Shown here: piece after piece, positions 1 through 6,061 of the stretch | Layout of the letters: the number at the start of each line of letters is the position of its first letter | How positions within the stretch are numbered: position 1 is the stretch's first letter | Origin: Nitrososphaeraceae archaeon | Lineage (GTDB): Archaea > Thermoproteota > Nitrososphaeria > Nitrososphaerales > Nitrososphaeraceae | NCBI GenBank assembly: GCA_025922715.1 | Contig: JAICHH010000092.1 | Coordinates: forward strand, 1 to 7,048 | Direction of reading: 5' to 3' | Length of the DNA stretch: 7,048 nt | The notes under the pieces: model-generated | Seen by the model: only the letters and a program-made list of their open reading frames with translations | Databases searched by the model: none | What the model was told of the DNA's origin: nothing | Position numbers and translations under genes: made by a program

Positions 1-120
1 AATATCGCACATGGTTGAAAATGTTTTGCTCCCACTCTTTCCGTCTTTCTTTTCATTACCTATGACAAAAAAACCAACATTTGTACAAAGTGTGGCTTGA
101 AACCAAAATTACCAACATAA
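1..120 (+). other. possible 3' end of an upstream gene with a CxxC motif
   Basis: The first 120 bases are less AT-rich than the following 480. One plus-strand frame is open from just after a TGA at 16-18 to a TAA at 118-120, and near its end reads NICTKCGLKPKLPT, which contains a CxxCG knuckle as in zinc ribbons. No start codon is visible and the TGA interrupts the frame at the left edge. It may be the tail of a small zinc-binding protein, a broken copy of one, or chance. I do not recognise a family. Confidence 0.2.
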
Positions 121-605
121 CTATATTTTCTATTTTTTAAAAATATTTCTACAAATATTAATTAAGTAGTAAATTGCATGACAATCATGATAATTTATTT
201 ACCTAGATGGTCTGTATTTTTTATTTTTAGGTTACATATTTAATTAGTAAAAAATAATAGGATCATAATATTATTGACATTCATAAGGTTATATTTACTT
301 GCAATGATCTTTATTTTTAAAACAATTGAAGAATAGGTTTATTCAGGATAAACTGCTTCATTTTTCATTAAATAATAATTGTAAATCATATTTTATGTTA
401 TGTCTCTTTACCAAATTAGGATATTTATTATGAATTAGATTTGGTATAATTTTTTCCTATATTATTTTTTTACCGTTTTTCCATAACAACATATAATACT
501 TCACAATCTAGATATCTTAAAAAATATTATAATTTCATATTTGGTAATATTCAGAGTTATATTCTTCATATTGTTAGCACCTATTTTATCATTGACATAA
601 TCAAT
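121..605. other. AT-rich stretch without a recognisable gene
   Basis: About 485 bases of very AT-rich sequence with dense stops in all frames. I see no RNA gene, no clear repeat array and no protein-like open frame. It separates the possible gene end at the left edge from the higher-GC island that begins near 606. Confidence 0.5.
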
Positions 606-713
606 CTAGCTGCTTATTTTAGTTACAGCAAAGATTGAACCCCGTTTAGTTATAGGGATCTTCGGGAGATGCTTTTCTTCTATTTCTTTACACACCTTCA
701 AGATAAGAGACAT
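606..713 (-). CDS. small ORF (35 aa) downstream of the DUF5996 gene
   Basis: Reading the minus strand from ATG at 713 gives 35 codons and a TAG at 606-608. The peptide begins MSLILKVCKEIEEKHLPKIP and continues with an ITKRGSIFAV stretch; it is charged and protein-like, with no membrane segment or motif I recognise. Its base composition is higher in GC than the flank at 121-605 and matches the DUF5996 gene upstream, so it belongs to the same island. No Shine-Dalgarno site is visible, and the same frame stays open back into the end of the DUF5996 gene. It could therefore be a truncated remnant of a gene that travelled with the DUF5996 gene rather than a functional small protein. Function unknown. 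Confidence 0.3.
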   Translation of the reverse strand: MSLILKVCKEIEEKHLPKIPITKRGSIFAVTKISS

Positions 714-730
714 AATGAAACTGAAGGTGT
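692..730 (-). terminator. 9-bp inverted repeat directly after the DUF5996 stop codon
   Basis: ACACCTTCA at 692-700 is the exact reverse complement of TGAAGGTGT at 722-730, with a 21-base loop. On the minus strand the stem starts at the first base after the TAG of the DUF5996 gene (731-733). The position suits a 3'-end structure or terminator. No T-run follows, so it is neither a standard bacterial intrinsic terminator nor an archaeal T-tract terminator. One arm lies inside the small frame 606-713. Confidence 0.4.
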
Positions 731-1666
731 CTAAGACACAAGAAATTGATTTTTACCACTTACCTGACGTTCCAATGTATGACGATCCCAATTGGCACAT
801 ATTGCTGCTGCTTCATAACTGCTCTGTAAGAAAGACAACAATATCTTATCAGGTGAACCGGACGTCCGGACAACATCATATGGAAGAATGAACTCTCCCA
901 TTCCTGCATGGTAGAACGCCTCCGGTGGCAGGATAGGATAGTCCTTAAATCCTTGAGGTTCAGGATAGGCATAAGCATAGAAAACTGGTTCATCTATAGG
1001 ACCACCACCTGGCCAGAAGCCACAACTACTCACTTCGTGCGAATATGCTTCTACTGCCACAAAACGAGCCATATTTGGTGCACCTGGGTGCAAAGGCGCT
1101 GTTCGTCCTGAAAATCTAGTGACAGCCAGGTCAAAAGCTCCCCAGAAAAAATGTACGGGGCTAACTTTGCCAATAAACCTGGAACTAAACTCTGAGAGTA
1201 TACGATTTGCTTGTGCCAGAATGCGCCATACACGCTGTGCATATTCAGGATCATAATCTACATGTTTAAAATCCTCCTCAAATGGAGTACGATCCGATAC
1301 TTCGACAGGTGTTGTCCAAATGGTTACAGGCATCCCCAGTGATCCCAATGCTGCCATCGTCTCTTTATAAAACTCAGCAACTGATCGGGGTCTAAGAGGG
1401 ATTCTCTTGGTAGAACCTTCATCTGTTTCAATGACAAGCATGTGCTCAATAAAATCAAACTCTATCTGGAGTAGTCTATCATTGTAGGGCATAGAGGAGG
1501 TTGTAAGTCCTCGAGGTGTAACATACAATGTAGTATTCCACCAGTGATTCCTGAAAGGAGTAAGTGCAAGTCGGATCTTGCCTACTATTTGTGTCCACAT
1601 ATGCAATGTGGTATAGGTGTCTTTCCACTCTGCCAACGGTAATACTGGCCATAGATTTGTAGTCAT
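731..1666 (-). CDS. DUF5996 family protein
   Basis: This encodes a 311-residue protein that I recognise as DUF5996, a family common in bacteria with no established biochemical role. Visible hallmarks are the N-terminal LWP-x-LP-x3-W (residues 5-14), LHMWTQIVGKIRLA (21-34), NHWWNTTLYVTPRGLTT just after, and a central HFFWGAFDLAVTRFSGR. A tryptophan- and proline-rich HEVSSCGFWPGGG segment follows. Length is near what I expect for the family. A longer frame starts at 1705, but I prefer ATG 1666: a GGGAG Shine-Dalgarno site at 1674-1678 lies seven bases upstream, and the family similarity begins right there. The gene is visibly richer in GC than its neighbours (26 of 60 bases in 781-840), which suggests horizontal acquisition. 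A small frame ends four bases upstream and a hairpin follows the stop. Family confidence is high; cellular role is unknown. Confidence 0.85.
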   Translation of the reverse strand: MTTNLWPVLPLAEWKDTYTTLHMWTQIVGKIRLALTPFRNHWWNTTLYVTPRGLTTSSMPYNDRLLQIEFDFIEHMLVIETDEGSTKRIPLRPRSVAEFYKETMAALGSLGMPVTIWTTPVEVSDRTPFEEDFKHVDYDPEYAQRVWRILAQANRILSEFSSRFIGKVSPVHFFWGAFDLAVTRFSGRTAPLHPGAPNMARFVAVEAYSHEVSSCGFWPGGGPIDEPVFYAYAYPEPQGFKDYPILPPEAFYHAGMGEFILPYDVVRTSGSPDKILLSFLQSSYEAAAICANWDRHTLERQVSGKNQFLVS

Positions 1667-1670
1667 TGAT

Positions 1671-1763
1671 TTACTCCCTTTCGCCACCGACCTGAGTTGG
1701 ATCACTTATAGTAAGGTAATGATCATTGATACTGCACGTTGGACTATTAACCTTTATGAGCAT
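1671..1763 (-). CDS. small upstream ORF (30 aa) abutting the DUF5996 gene
   Basis: From ATG at 1763 the minus strand is open for 30 codons to a TAA at 1671-1673, four bases before the DUF5996 start. The last codons read GGC GAA AGG GAG TAA, so the Shine-Dalgarno site of the next gene is embedded in this frame, the arrangement expected for translational coupling or a leader peptide. The peptide (start MLIKVNSPTC, end DPTQVGGERE) matches nothing I know. The frame is open some way upstream of the ATG too, so it may be the tail of a lost gene that was once cotranscribed. Open frames occur by chance in this GC-richer island (the opposite strand is also open here), so support is weak. Confidence 0.25.
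   Translation of the reverse strand: MLIKVNSPTCSINDHYLTISDPTQVGGERE
1674..1678 (-). promoter_or_regulatory. Shine-Dalgarno site of the DUF5996 gene
   Basis: On the minus strand GGGAG sits seven bases before ATG 1666. It decides the start in favour of this codon over the longer frame at 1705. A strong site is notable here because other genes in the window show none and seem to be leaderless. Confidence 0.6.
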
Positions 1764-1800
1764 GATCTTAACTTGTATGTGAGCTCTCAGCGGTTTAAGT

Positions 1801-1871
1801 AATCTTTGTCTGAGATTATTATTATTGTTCATTTGTATCTATTAATACGATTGTTTTTATTATTATTATTC
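1801..1871. repeat. two short ATT trinucleotide tracts
   Basis: ATT is repeated four times at 1815-1826 and again as a run of TTATT units around 1857-1870. The tracts mark where the sequence returns from the GC-richer island to the AT-rich background. I see no coding potential in 1800-1967. Confidence 0.5.
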
Positions 1872-1967
1872 TTAATTGTAAACATCTACTTTAAACGGAT
1901 AAAATTAAATTAAATATTCAATTCAAACGTCTACTATATGATTTTTAATAGTTTTAATAAAAGAGAC

Positions 1968-2429
1968 CTAAGACTTTCCAATAAACTCTGTATATCGTGG
2001 AGGTAAATAGTACATTTTCTCTGGTTTAATTTTACATATCACCCGTGTGATTGAAGGCGAATGACTTGGGTATCTATCAATATTAAGATATTTTTTTGCA
2101 AGTTTGTCTATATGTTCATCAGCTCCTATTGTTGTTTGTTCAATAATAGTTCCTTGAATTGTTACCATACTATATGGATTATTTTTATCGACAAGTGAAA
2201 GAGATACTCTAGGATCTCTTGAAATATTTTTATGTTTTATTCTTCCCTGAGCTGTATTGAATAAAAGAATATTATTATTGTCATCAATATCGATCCATAT
2301 AGGAGATACCTGTGGTCTACCATCTTTCATTATTGTTCCCAAAAAAGCAAAATTTTTATCTTTTATTATTTTTATGACTGGTTCAGTGAGAATCCCTTTT
2401 TTTTCTTTGTCCTCATCAATAATACTCAT
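1968..2429 (-). CDS. PPOX-class F420-dependent oxidoreductase (paralogue 1)
   Basis: A 153-residue protein of the pyridoxamine 5'-phosphate oxidase-like split beta-barrel fold. It resembles the subgroup whose characterised members (Rv1155 type) bind coenzyme F420, a cofactor these archaea make. Such proteins act in the cytosol as dimers on mostly unknown substrates. Visible signatures are DKNFAFLGTIMKDGRPQVSPIW (residues 24-45; KDG-x-P-x-V-x-P-x-W is typical), NTAQGRIKHKNISRDPRVSL (about 58-77), the NNPY turn, and a C-terminal KIKPEKMYYL strand. Full length for the family. The start is the first ATG of the frame, with TATA-like sequence 28-43 bases upstream and no Shine-Dalgarno site, suggesting a very short leader. 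It is a solitary gene; a clear paralogue lies at 5587-6012. Flavin rather than F420 as cofactor cannot be excluded. Confidence 0.85.
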   Translation of the reverse strand: MSIIDEDKEKKGILTEPVIKIIKDKNFAFLGTIMKDGRPQVSPIWIDIDDNNNILLFNTAQGRIKHKNISRDPRVSLSLVDKNNPYSMVTIQGTIIEQTTIGADEHIDKLAKKYLNIDRYPSHSPSITRVICKIKPEKMYYLPPRYTEFIGKS

Positions 2430-2456
2430 GTTTTAAATTATTATCAAAGATTGTTC

Positions 2457-2472
2457 CATATAGGTATTTAAC
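2457..2472 (-). promoter_or_regulatory. candidate TATA region of PPOX paralogue 1
   Basis: On the minus strand this reads GTTAAATACCTATATG, holding two overlapping TATA-like boxes. The nearer (TATATGG) would place transcription start within a few bases of ATG 2429, the farther about 12 bases upstream. The TATATGGAACA element resembles TATAGAACA upstream of the second paralogue. Confidence 0.35.
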
Positions 2473-2527
2473 TGCTTAACTTGATAGTGATAAATAAGAA
2501 TATTACATTTAGATTATATGCTCATGA

Positions 2528-2786
2528 TATTTTGCTTTTTTACCGATAATAATTCAGAATACATCTAATACAACAAAATTAGGCTTAAAGAAGCTTCCCA
2601 AAGCCAGATTACCCAAAATATTCCAAGAAATTTTTGGAAACTCAATATCATTTATTGTATTGTTGAAATTAGAAGAAGATGAGTTATTGCAATTTTATCA
2701 TAAATGATAATAACATCAATCGATTTAATCTGAAATCTTTATTTGAACTATTATCGACCTTAAAACTTAATTTTGATAAGATCTAA
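2528..2786 (+). pseudogene. possible decayed coding remnant in the 2430-2962 gap
   Basis: A plus-strand frame is open from 2528 (just after TGA 2525-2527) to TGA 2705-2707 without a usable start. Its second half is protein-like, with GLKKLPKARLPKIFQEIFGN followed by a hydrophobic stretch and LEEDELLQFYHK. An overlapping frame from ATG 2679 to TAA 2784-2786 continues with RFNLKSLFELLSTLKLNF, so the two could be one helical protein split by a frameshift. I recognise no family. Open frames of this length occur by chance in a region this size, so this is tentative. The rest of the gap holds only the promoters of the flanking genes. Confidence 0.2.
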
Positions 2787-2928
2787 GAAACAAAGAAACT
2801 TATCAATTAAAAATATTGTAGAGTTGCAATAAACTAAGGTTTCTATGTTTTTAACTTTGATAAGTATTGTTCTATATAATGAATTTAGTTTCTATTATAA
2901 TAGATACACCCTATATTTTTTTACAGTA

Positions 2929-2938
2929 AATTTAAATC
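2929..2938 (+). promoter_or_regulatory. TATA box of the 2963 gene
   Basis: AATTTAAATC centred near 2934 is a good archaeal TATA box. Transcription start about 26 bases downstream falls near 2960, at the ATG at 2963. The gene is thus predicted to be leaderless, which fits the missing Shine-Dalgarno site and supports the chosen start. Confidence 0.5.
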
Positions 2939-2962
2939 CTCGGACTGTGTATCAAATATTAT

Positions 2963-3403
2963 ATGAAAGTTGAAAATATCCCAAGTTCCTGTTTTGAATT
3001 GTGTTTTGATTCAAAAACAGAAGAATTAAAAACAAACCGTTCCCATAATCATCCTAAGAATTACTATACTTTAAGATATTTCTACAATCCAAGTAAGACA
3101 TTTTTTCATCTCTTTATGCATACAATTGTTTATGATAAAATAACAAACGAGAACATAGAGAAACAAGGAATATTGTTGAGAAGTTGGAATCCTATAACCA
3201 AACGAGGAGAACGCTATGTTTTTAGAAAAGGAGAAGAAGGAGATGGCGATTTGAATTTAAAGAGAGTTTATTTACCAAATACAAAAACAATTTTTAAATT
3301 TGCTAGTAGTGAAGATGTAAAGGAAGAAAGTTACAAGTTAGCAGAAGAGATAATTAAAGAATGTCCTCATAAAGATATAGAATTAAAATTTAGTGATGAT
3401 TAA
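2963..3403 (+). CDS. hypothetical protein, 146 aa
   Basis: I do not recognise this protein. It is soluble, with no signal peptide or membrane segment. It has an N-terminal half rich in aromatic residues (YYTLRYFYNPSKTFFHLFMH, residues about 34-53), an ILLRSWNPITKRGERYVFRKG strand region near the middle (from about 70), an acidic glycine-rich GEEGDGD loop, and an amphipathic C-terminal helix (EESYKLAEEIIKE) with one cysteine nearby. The alternation suggests a small beta-rich fold closed by a helix. Evidence that it is real: an uninterrupted frame in very AT-rich DNA, balanced amino-acid content, a TATA box at leaderless distance, and a perfect hairpin over the stop. It stands alone, with more than 400 bases of non-coding sequence on both sides, so context gives no function. 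It may be a lineage-restricted gene. Confidence 0.7.
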   Translation: MKVENIPSSCFELCFDSKTEELKTNRSHNHPKNYYTLRYFYNPSKTFFHLFMHTIVYDKITNENIEKQGILLRSWNPITKRGERYVFRKGEEGDGDLNLKRVYLPNTKTIFKFASSEDVKEESYKLAEEIIKECPHKDIELKFSDD

Positions 3404-3435
3404 TTACAATCATTAGAAATACAAAGATTGTAATT
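3402..3435 (+). terminator. perfect 10-bp inverted repeat overlapping the stop of the 2963 gene
   Basis: AATTACAATC at 3402-3411 is exactly complementary in reverse to GATTGTAATT at 3426-3435, with a 14-base loop. The left arm begins inside the TAA stop codon (3401-3403). The sequence after it is only weakly T-rich (TTGC). It is a candidate 3'-end hairpin or RNA-stability element for the upstream gene. Confidence 0.4.
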
Positions 3436-3812
3436 TGCAATACATAAGAAAAAAATCTTAATTCAGTACAATAAGTTCAATATACAATAATATCTAAATT
3501 TAAGCTCGTACTACTGAACATGAGAACATACATAAAATATAGTAATTAGAATTAATAGATTTCAACCTGGTAAAAAGTCATCCTATCTCTAGTTTTCTGA
3601 ATCTTTCACATCATACGATTTAAACTTTAATTCTAATATTCAGTATGAAGTTCACTTTCAATTTGTGAGAAATTCTATGTGAACAGGTTTTAGCATTGTA
3701 ATTCAAAAAAAATTGTAGTAAATTCAAAATTTAAATATACTATCTTTTTGCATGAATGTTTAACCTAACGTAATCTAATTTCCATTGTAATTCTTTAAAG
3801 TTAGTTTCAATT
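3436..3812. other. intergenic stretch between converging genes
   Basis: This lies between the ends of the hypothetical gene (plus) and the broken methyltransferase gene (minus). Some frames stay open for 25-40 codons, but none has a start and a protein-like composition that I would defend. I see no RNA gene or repeat. Confidence 0.4.
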
Positions 3813-4539
3813 TCATAAACTACTGCCTAGCAAATTATTTTTTAATTTGTCAGTGGATAAATATTCTAAATACGGTCGTAGAACAAATGTTTTTATGAAA
3901 ATAAAGTAATCTTCTTTATCATGAAATTTAGCAATTTTATTTTCTAGGAATACTTTAATATTATTAAAGCCTATTTCTTTTAGGATTTTTTCTGTATCCT
4001 CTGCTTTCGCAAAATACCATGGTTCCTTCCAAATTTCTTCCCCTTTACGGTTGCAAAAAAAATTACAAAATTCTTGTGACTTTCGGACTTTATTGAATAC
4101 AGGCATAGACTTTGTAGAATTTCCATATCCACCGCATTGAATTAATAGTTGACCATTTGGTTTGAGAAGTTGCCAAAAATGTCCAAACACTTTTCTGTGA
4201 TTTGATTTGAGATCCAATGTAATACAGCATTTGAAAATACAATATCTATTTTATCTTGAAGTTCTATGTCACAGATATTTGATTGAATAAATTTAACATT
4301 AGAAATTTTTGCTAGTCTTTCATTTGCAATTTTTATCATAGATGAATCCAGATCTACTGCAAAAACTTTCCCTTTGGGAATTTTAGTCGATATTATCTTG
4401 GTTAATCTTCCAGAACCACAACCAGCATCAAGAACTATTTCGTTTCCTTTCCAGTTTATACGTTCTATTAAATCTAATCCCATGATTCTATTACGTCAGA
4501 GATACTATCGTAAGTTGATGCATCCCAGTCATATTTCAA
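3813..4539 (-). pseudogene. class I SAM-dependent methyltransferase (trans-aconitate methyltransferase-like), two frameshifts
   Basis: Three minus-strand frames together encode one methyltransferase. The N-terminus (KYDWDASTYDSISDVIESW) runs from about 4539 and hits TAG just after 4481. The SAM-binding part, in a second frame from 4483, has motif I VLDAGCGSGRLT, the VFAVDLDSSMI acidic loop, and motif IV DIVFSNAVLHWI. The C-terminal half, in a third frame, begins SNHRKVFGHFWQLLKPNGQL and ends RPYLEYLSTDKL before TGA 3813-3815. Adding one G to the GGG at 4479-4481 and removing one TGATT unit from 4198-4210 gives a continuous 240-residue protein, close to family length. The family methylates small carboxylic acids such as trans-aconitate, but the substrate here is unknown. 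I prefer the TTG start at 4539: a TTTATATA box lies 25-30 bases upstream and relatives begin with M-x-Y-x-W-D-A. ATG 4578 would add 13 residues. Probably inactive. Confidence 0.8.
4198..4210. repeat. 2.6 tandem copies of TGATT at the second methyltransferase frameshift
   Basis: The plus strand reads TGATT TGATT TGA. On the coding strand the stretch is TCAAATCAAATCA, exactly where the methyltransferase leaves frame. Removing one five-base unit restores LHWISNHRKVFGHFW, so one unit was most likely gained by replication slippage. Confidence 0.7.
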
Positions 4540-4559
4540 AACAGAGGTATTTGGATTAG

Positions 4560-4571
4560 TATTTATATAAA
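4560..4571 (-). promoter_or_regulatory. TATA box of the methyltransferase pseudogene
   Basis: On the minus strand this reads TTTATATAAATA, an almost ideal archaeal TATA box. A transcription start about 26 bases downstream falls at about 4540, next to the TTG proposed as the original start. That implies a leaderless message and argues against translation starting at ATG 4578. Confidence 0.5.
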
Positions 4572-4730
4572 CTAACATAAAATTGTGTCAAAAATGATTG
4601 AATATCGTAGAGTGCAAGCCATTTATTATAGAGTAGGTTAAATCTTTTCTACAGATTAGAGTTTGAATAATATGTATATTTAACTCCTAATTAATGAATC
4701 ATTTATCTAGTTCTTACATATATTTCTATT

Positions 4731-5141
4731 ATGGTTTTAAAAGATGCCATAAATTCTGAGATACTAATAAAATTATACAAAATTTATGATAGCCATAGAG
4801 ATGCCATACTTTGGTTTTTAGAAGAACTAGATGTTGATAGTTACGAAGAATATATACAAAAGTATGGAGGATCTTCAATCCAAAGATCTTATTTTATTGC
4901 TGTTTGTGGATTTTTTGAGTTATCAGGTGTTATTATTAGCCATAGAATGATAGATCCTGACATTTACTTTGATATGTTCAATCCTACTCCATTTTGGAAC
5001 AAGGCAGCACCTACAATAGAGGGAATGAGAAAAAAGAGACCTCATATTTATGAGAATTTTGAAATATTAAATAATAAGAGATTAGGATGGACAAAAAAAC
5101 GAGAGTATGATAAGAAGAAAATTTCTCAGAATATTAAATAG
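4731..5141 (+). CDS. DUF4760-like hypothetical protein, 136 aa
   Basis: This 136-residue, mostly helical protein shows the layout I associate with DUF4760: an N-terminal helical stretch (LIKLYKIYDSHRDAILWFLE), then YFIAVCGFFELSGVIISHRM (about residues 54-73), IYFDMFNPTPFWNKAAP-x5-MRKKRP, and a closing YENFEIL before a very basic tail. Family members usually carry an N-terminal membrane helix; this one does not, so it may be a soluble or shortened version. The family has no established function. The start is the first ATG of the frame. No Shine-Dalgarno site is visible, and the promoter lies in the 190-base divergent region shared with the methyltransferase pseudogene. The assignment rests on my reading of the pattern, without a profile search; that the gene is real is much surer than its family name. 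Confidence 0.65.
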   Translation: MVLKDAINSEILIKLYKIYDSHRDAILWFLEELDVDSYEEYIQKYGGSSIQRSYFIAVCGFFELSGVIISHRMIDPDIYFDMFNPTPFWNKAAPTIEGMRKKRPHIYENFEILNNKRLGWTKKREYDKKKISQNIK

Positions 5142-5586
5142 AAAAGATCATATCAATTTTAGTATAGTAAATGCAATTGTTTTGCCTATAAATTTAAAAA
5201 TATAATATGTTGAAAAAATTTAAAGTATAATTAAGTACATTATATAATAAAGTAATAACCATATACAATATACAAGAGCATTGTAAGCGTATATTTATTT
5301 TAGACTATAAGGAGATTAAATTATAATTTTCTAACTGATACTGTTGAGTATGAAATAGAGTACTTCTTTATTGTTAGTATAAATATTGATAAAATTAAAA
5401 ATTTATTTAAACTAAGATTATTTATAACTAGATATGTTTCATAATGTATAAAATCAAGATACAACGAATGAATAAGATTTAATGAACTAACATTCTATAA
5501 GGAGGATAACATAACATCTCTACTACAAAGTCTATAAGTAAAGTGAATACAGAAATAAATTACTATAATATATGAATTTGAGAAGA
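5142..5586. other. AT-rich intergenic stretch
   Basis: This is about 445 bases between the ends of the DUF4760-like gene and the second PPOX gene, which converge. It contains two Shine-Dalgarno-like strings (AAGGAGATT near 5309 and TAAGGAGGATA at 5498-5508), but neither precedes a start codon with an open frame. A minus-strand frame of about 59 codons at 5320-5500 is open but has low-complexity, chance-like content. No RNA gene is visible. Confidence 0.45.
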
Positions 5587-6012
5587 TCACTGATTCATGT
5601 GAAATATTCTTTCAGGTTTTATCTTTAAAAGTATTCTTTTTTCTCCAGGTGATCTGCCAGGATATTTATCTTTGCCAATATACTTTTTTGCTAATTTGTC
5701 TATATGTTCTTCAGCTGAGTCTCCACTAATTTGTTCTATTACTTTTCCTCTGATAGTAACCATATCATATGGGTTATTTTGGTCAGCTATTGCTAGAGCA
5801 ACTCTCGGATCTCGTGAAATATTCTTTTGTTTAATTCTTCCTATTGCAGTATTAATAAGAATATTACCATTTTCAATATCTACCCAAGTAGGTGTCACAT
5901 GAGGAGAGCCATCCTTCATTAACGAAGACAAAAAAACAAAATTTTTATCTTCAAAAAGTTTTCGAATACGTGGATCATTTAGATTATCCTTGTTTTGCTC
6001 ATTCACAGTCAT
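5587..6012 (-). CDS. PPOX-class F420-dependent oxidoreductase (paralogue 2)
   Basis: This is a 141-residue split beta-barrel protein of the pyridoxamine 5'-phosphate oxidase-like superfamily and a clear paralogue of the protein at 1968-2429. By eye more than half of the aligned residues are identical. Shared blocks are DKNFVFLSSLMKDG-x-P-x-V-x-P-x-W (residues 22-43), NTAIGRIKQKNISRDPRVAL, NNPY, EEHIDKLAKKY and KIKPER near the end. It ends about ten residues earlier than paralogue 1, which has an extra PPRYTEFIGKS-like tail, and its N-terminus differs. The likely cofactor is F420; substrate unknown. I chose ATG 6012; a TTG at 6027 would add five residues but gains no ribosome site. No Shine-Dalgarno site is visible, and an ACTGTT/AACAGT inverted repeat lies upstream. 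The gene stands alone. Confidence 0.85.
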   Translation of the reverse strand: MTVNEQNKDNLNDPRIRKLFEDKNFVFLSSLMKDGSPHVTPTWVDIENGNILINTAIGRIKQKNISRDPRVALAIADQNNPYDMVTIRGKVIEQISGDSAEEHIDKLAKKYIGKDKYPGRSPGEKRILLKIKPERIFHMNQ

Positions 6013-6045
6013 AATATTAAATACCAACCCACATTATTTCTAATA

Positions 6046-6061
6046 ACTGTTCTATAACAGT
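6046..6061. promoter_or_regulatory. inverted repeat in the promoter of PPOX paralogue 2
   Basis: ACTGTT (6046-6051) and AACAGT (6056-6061) are exact inverted copies around a four-base spacer, 34-49 bases upstream of ATG 6012. The spacer side carries a TATA-like string on the minus strand (TTATAGAAC). A regulator binding here would overlap the core promoter. This is a candidate operator only. Confidence 0.3.

Noticed and set aside
908..1254. Several open frames of 60-80 codons inside the DUF5996 gene, in other frames and on both strands
   Set aside because: They lie fully within a well-supported gene, lack recognisable motifs, and arise because the gene is GC-richer and has few stops in other frames.
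1718..1727. Perfect palindrome AATGATCATT upstream of the DUF5996 gene
   Set aside because: It is only ten bases, of common composition, and about 50 bases before the start. It could be an operator, but nothing else supports this.
1617..1802. Plus-strand open frame crossing the DUF5996 start region
   Set aside because: It overlaps the conserved N-terminus of the DUF5996 protein in antisense, and its translation has no family features. The part beyond 1719 is short and unsupported.
4142..4217. Reading the methyltransferase as two separate overlapping genes
   Set aside because: Neither part is a complete domain: one stops after motif IV, the other lacks the SAM site. Together they give one protein once the TGATT duplication is removed.
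5320..5500. Minus-strand frame of about 59 codons without a stop
   Set aside because: It has no proper start and a low-complexity leucine, isoleucine, tyrosine and serine content. Given the amount of AT-rich intergenic DNA, a few frames of this length are expected by chance.
5498..5508. Strong Shine-Dalgarno-like TAAGGAGGATA
   Set aside because: No ATG, GTG or TTG with an open frame follows at a suitable distance; the frames close within a few codons.
5672..5902. Plus-strand 76-codon frame antisense to PPOX paralogue 2
   Set aside because: It is a shadow of the conserved PPOX gene on the opposite strand, with no independent promoter or motif.
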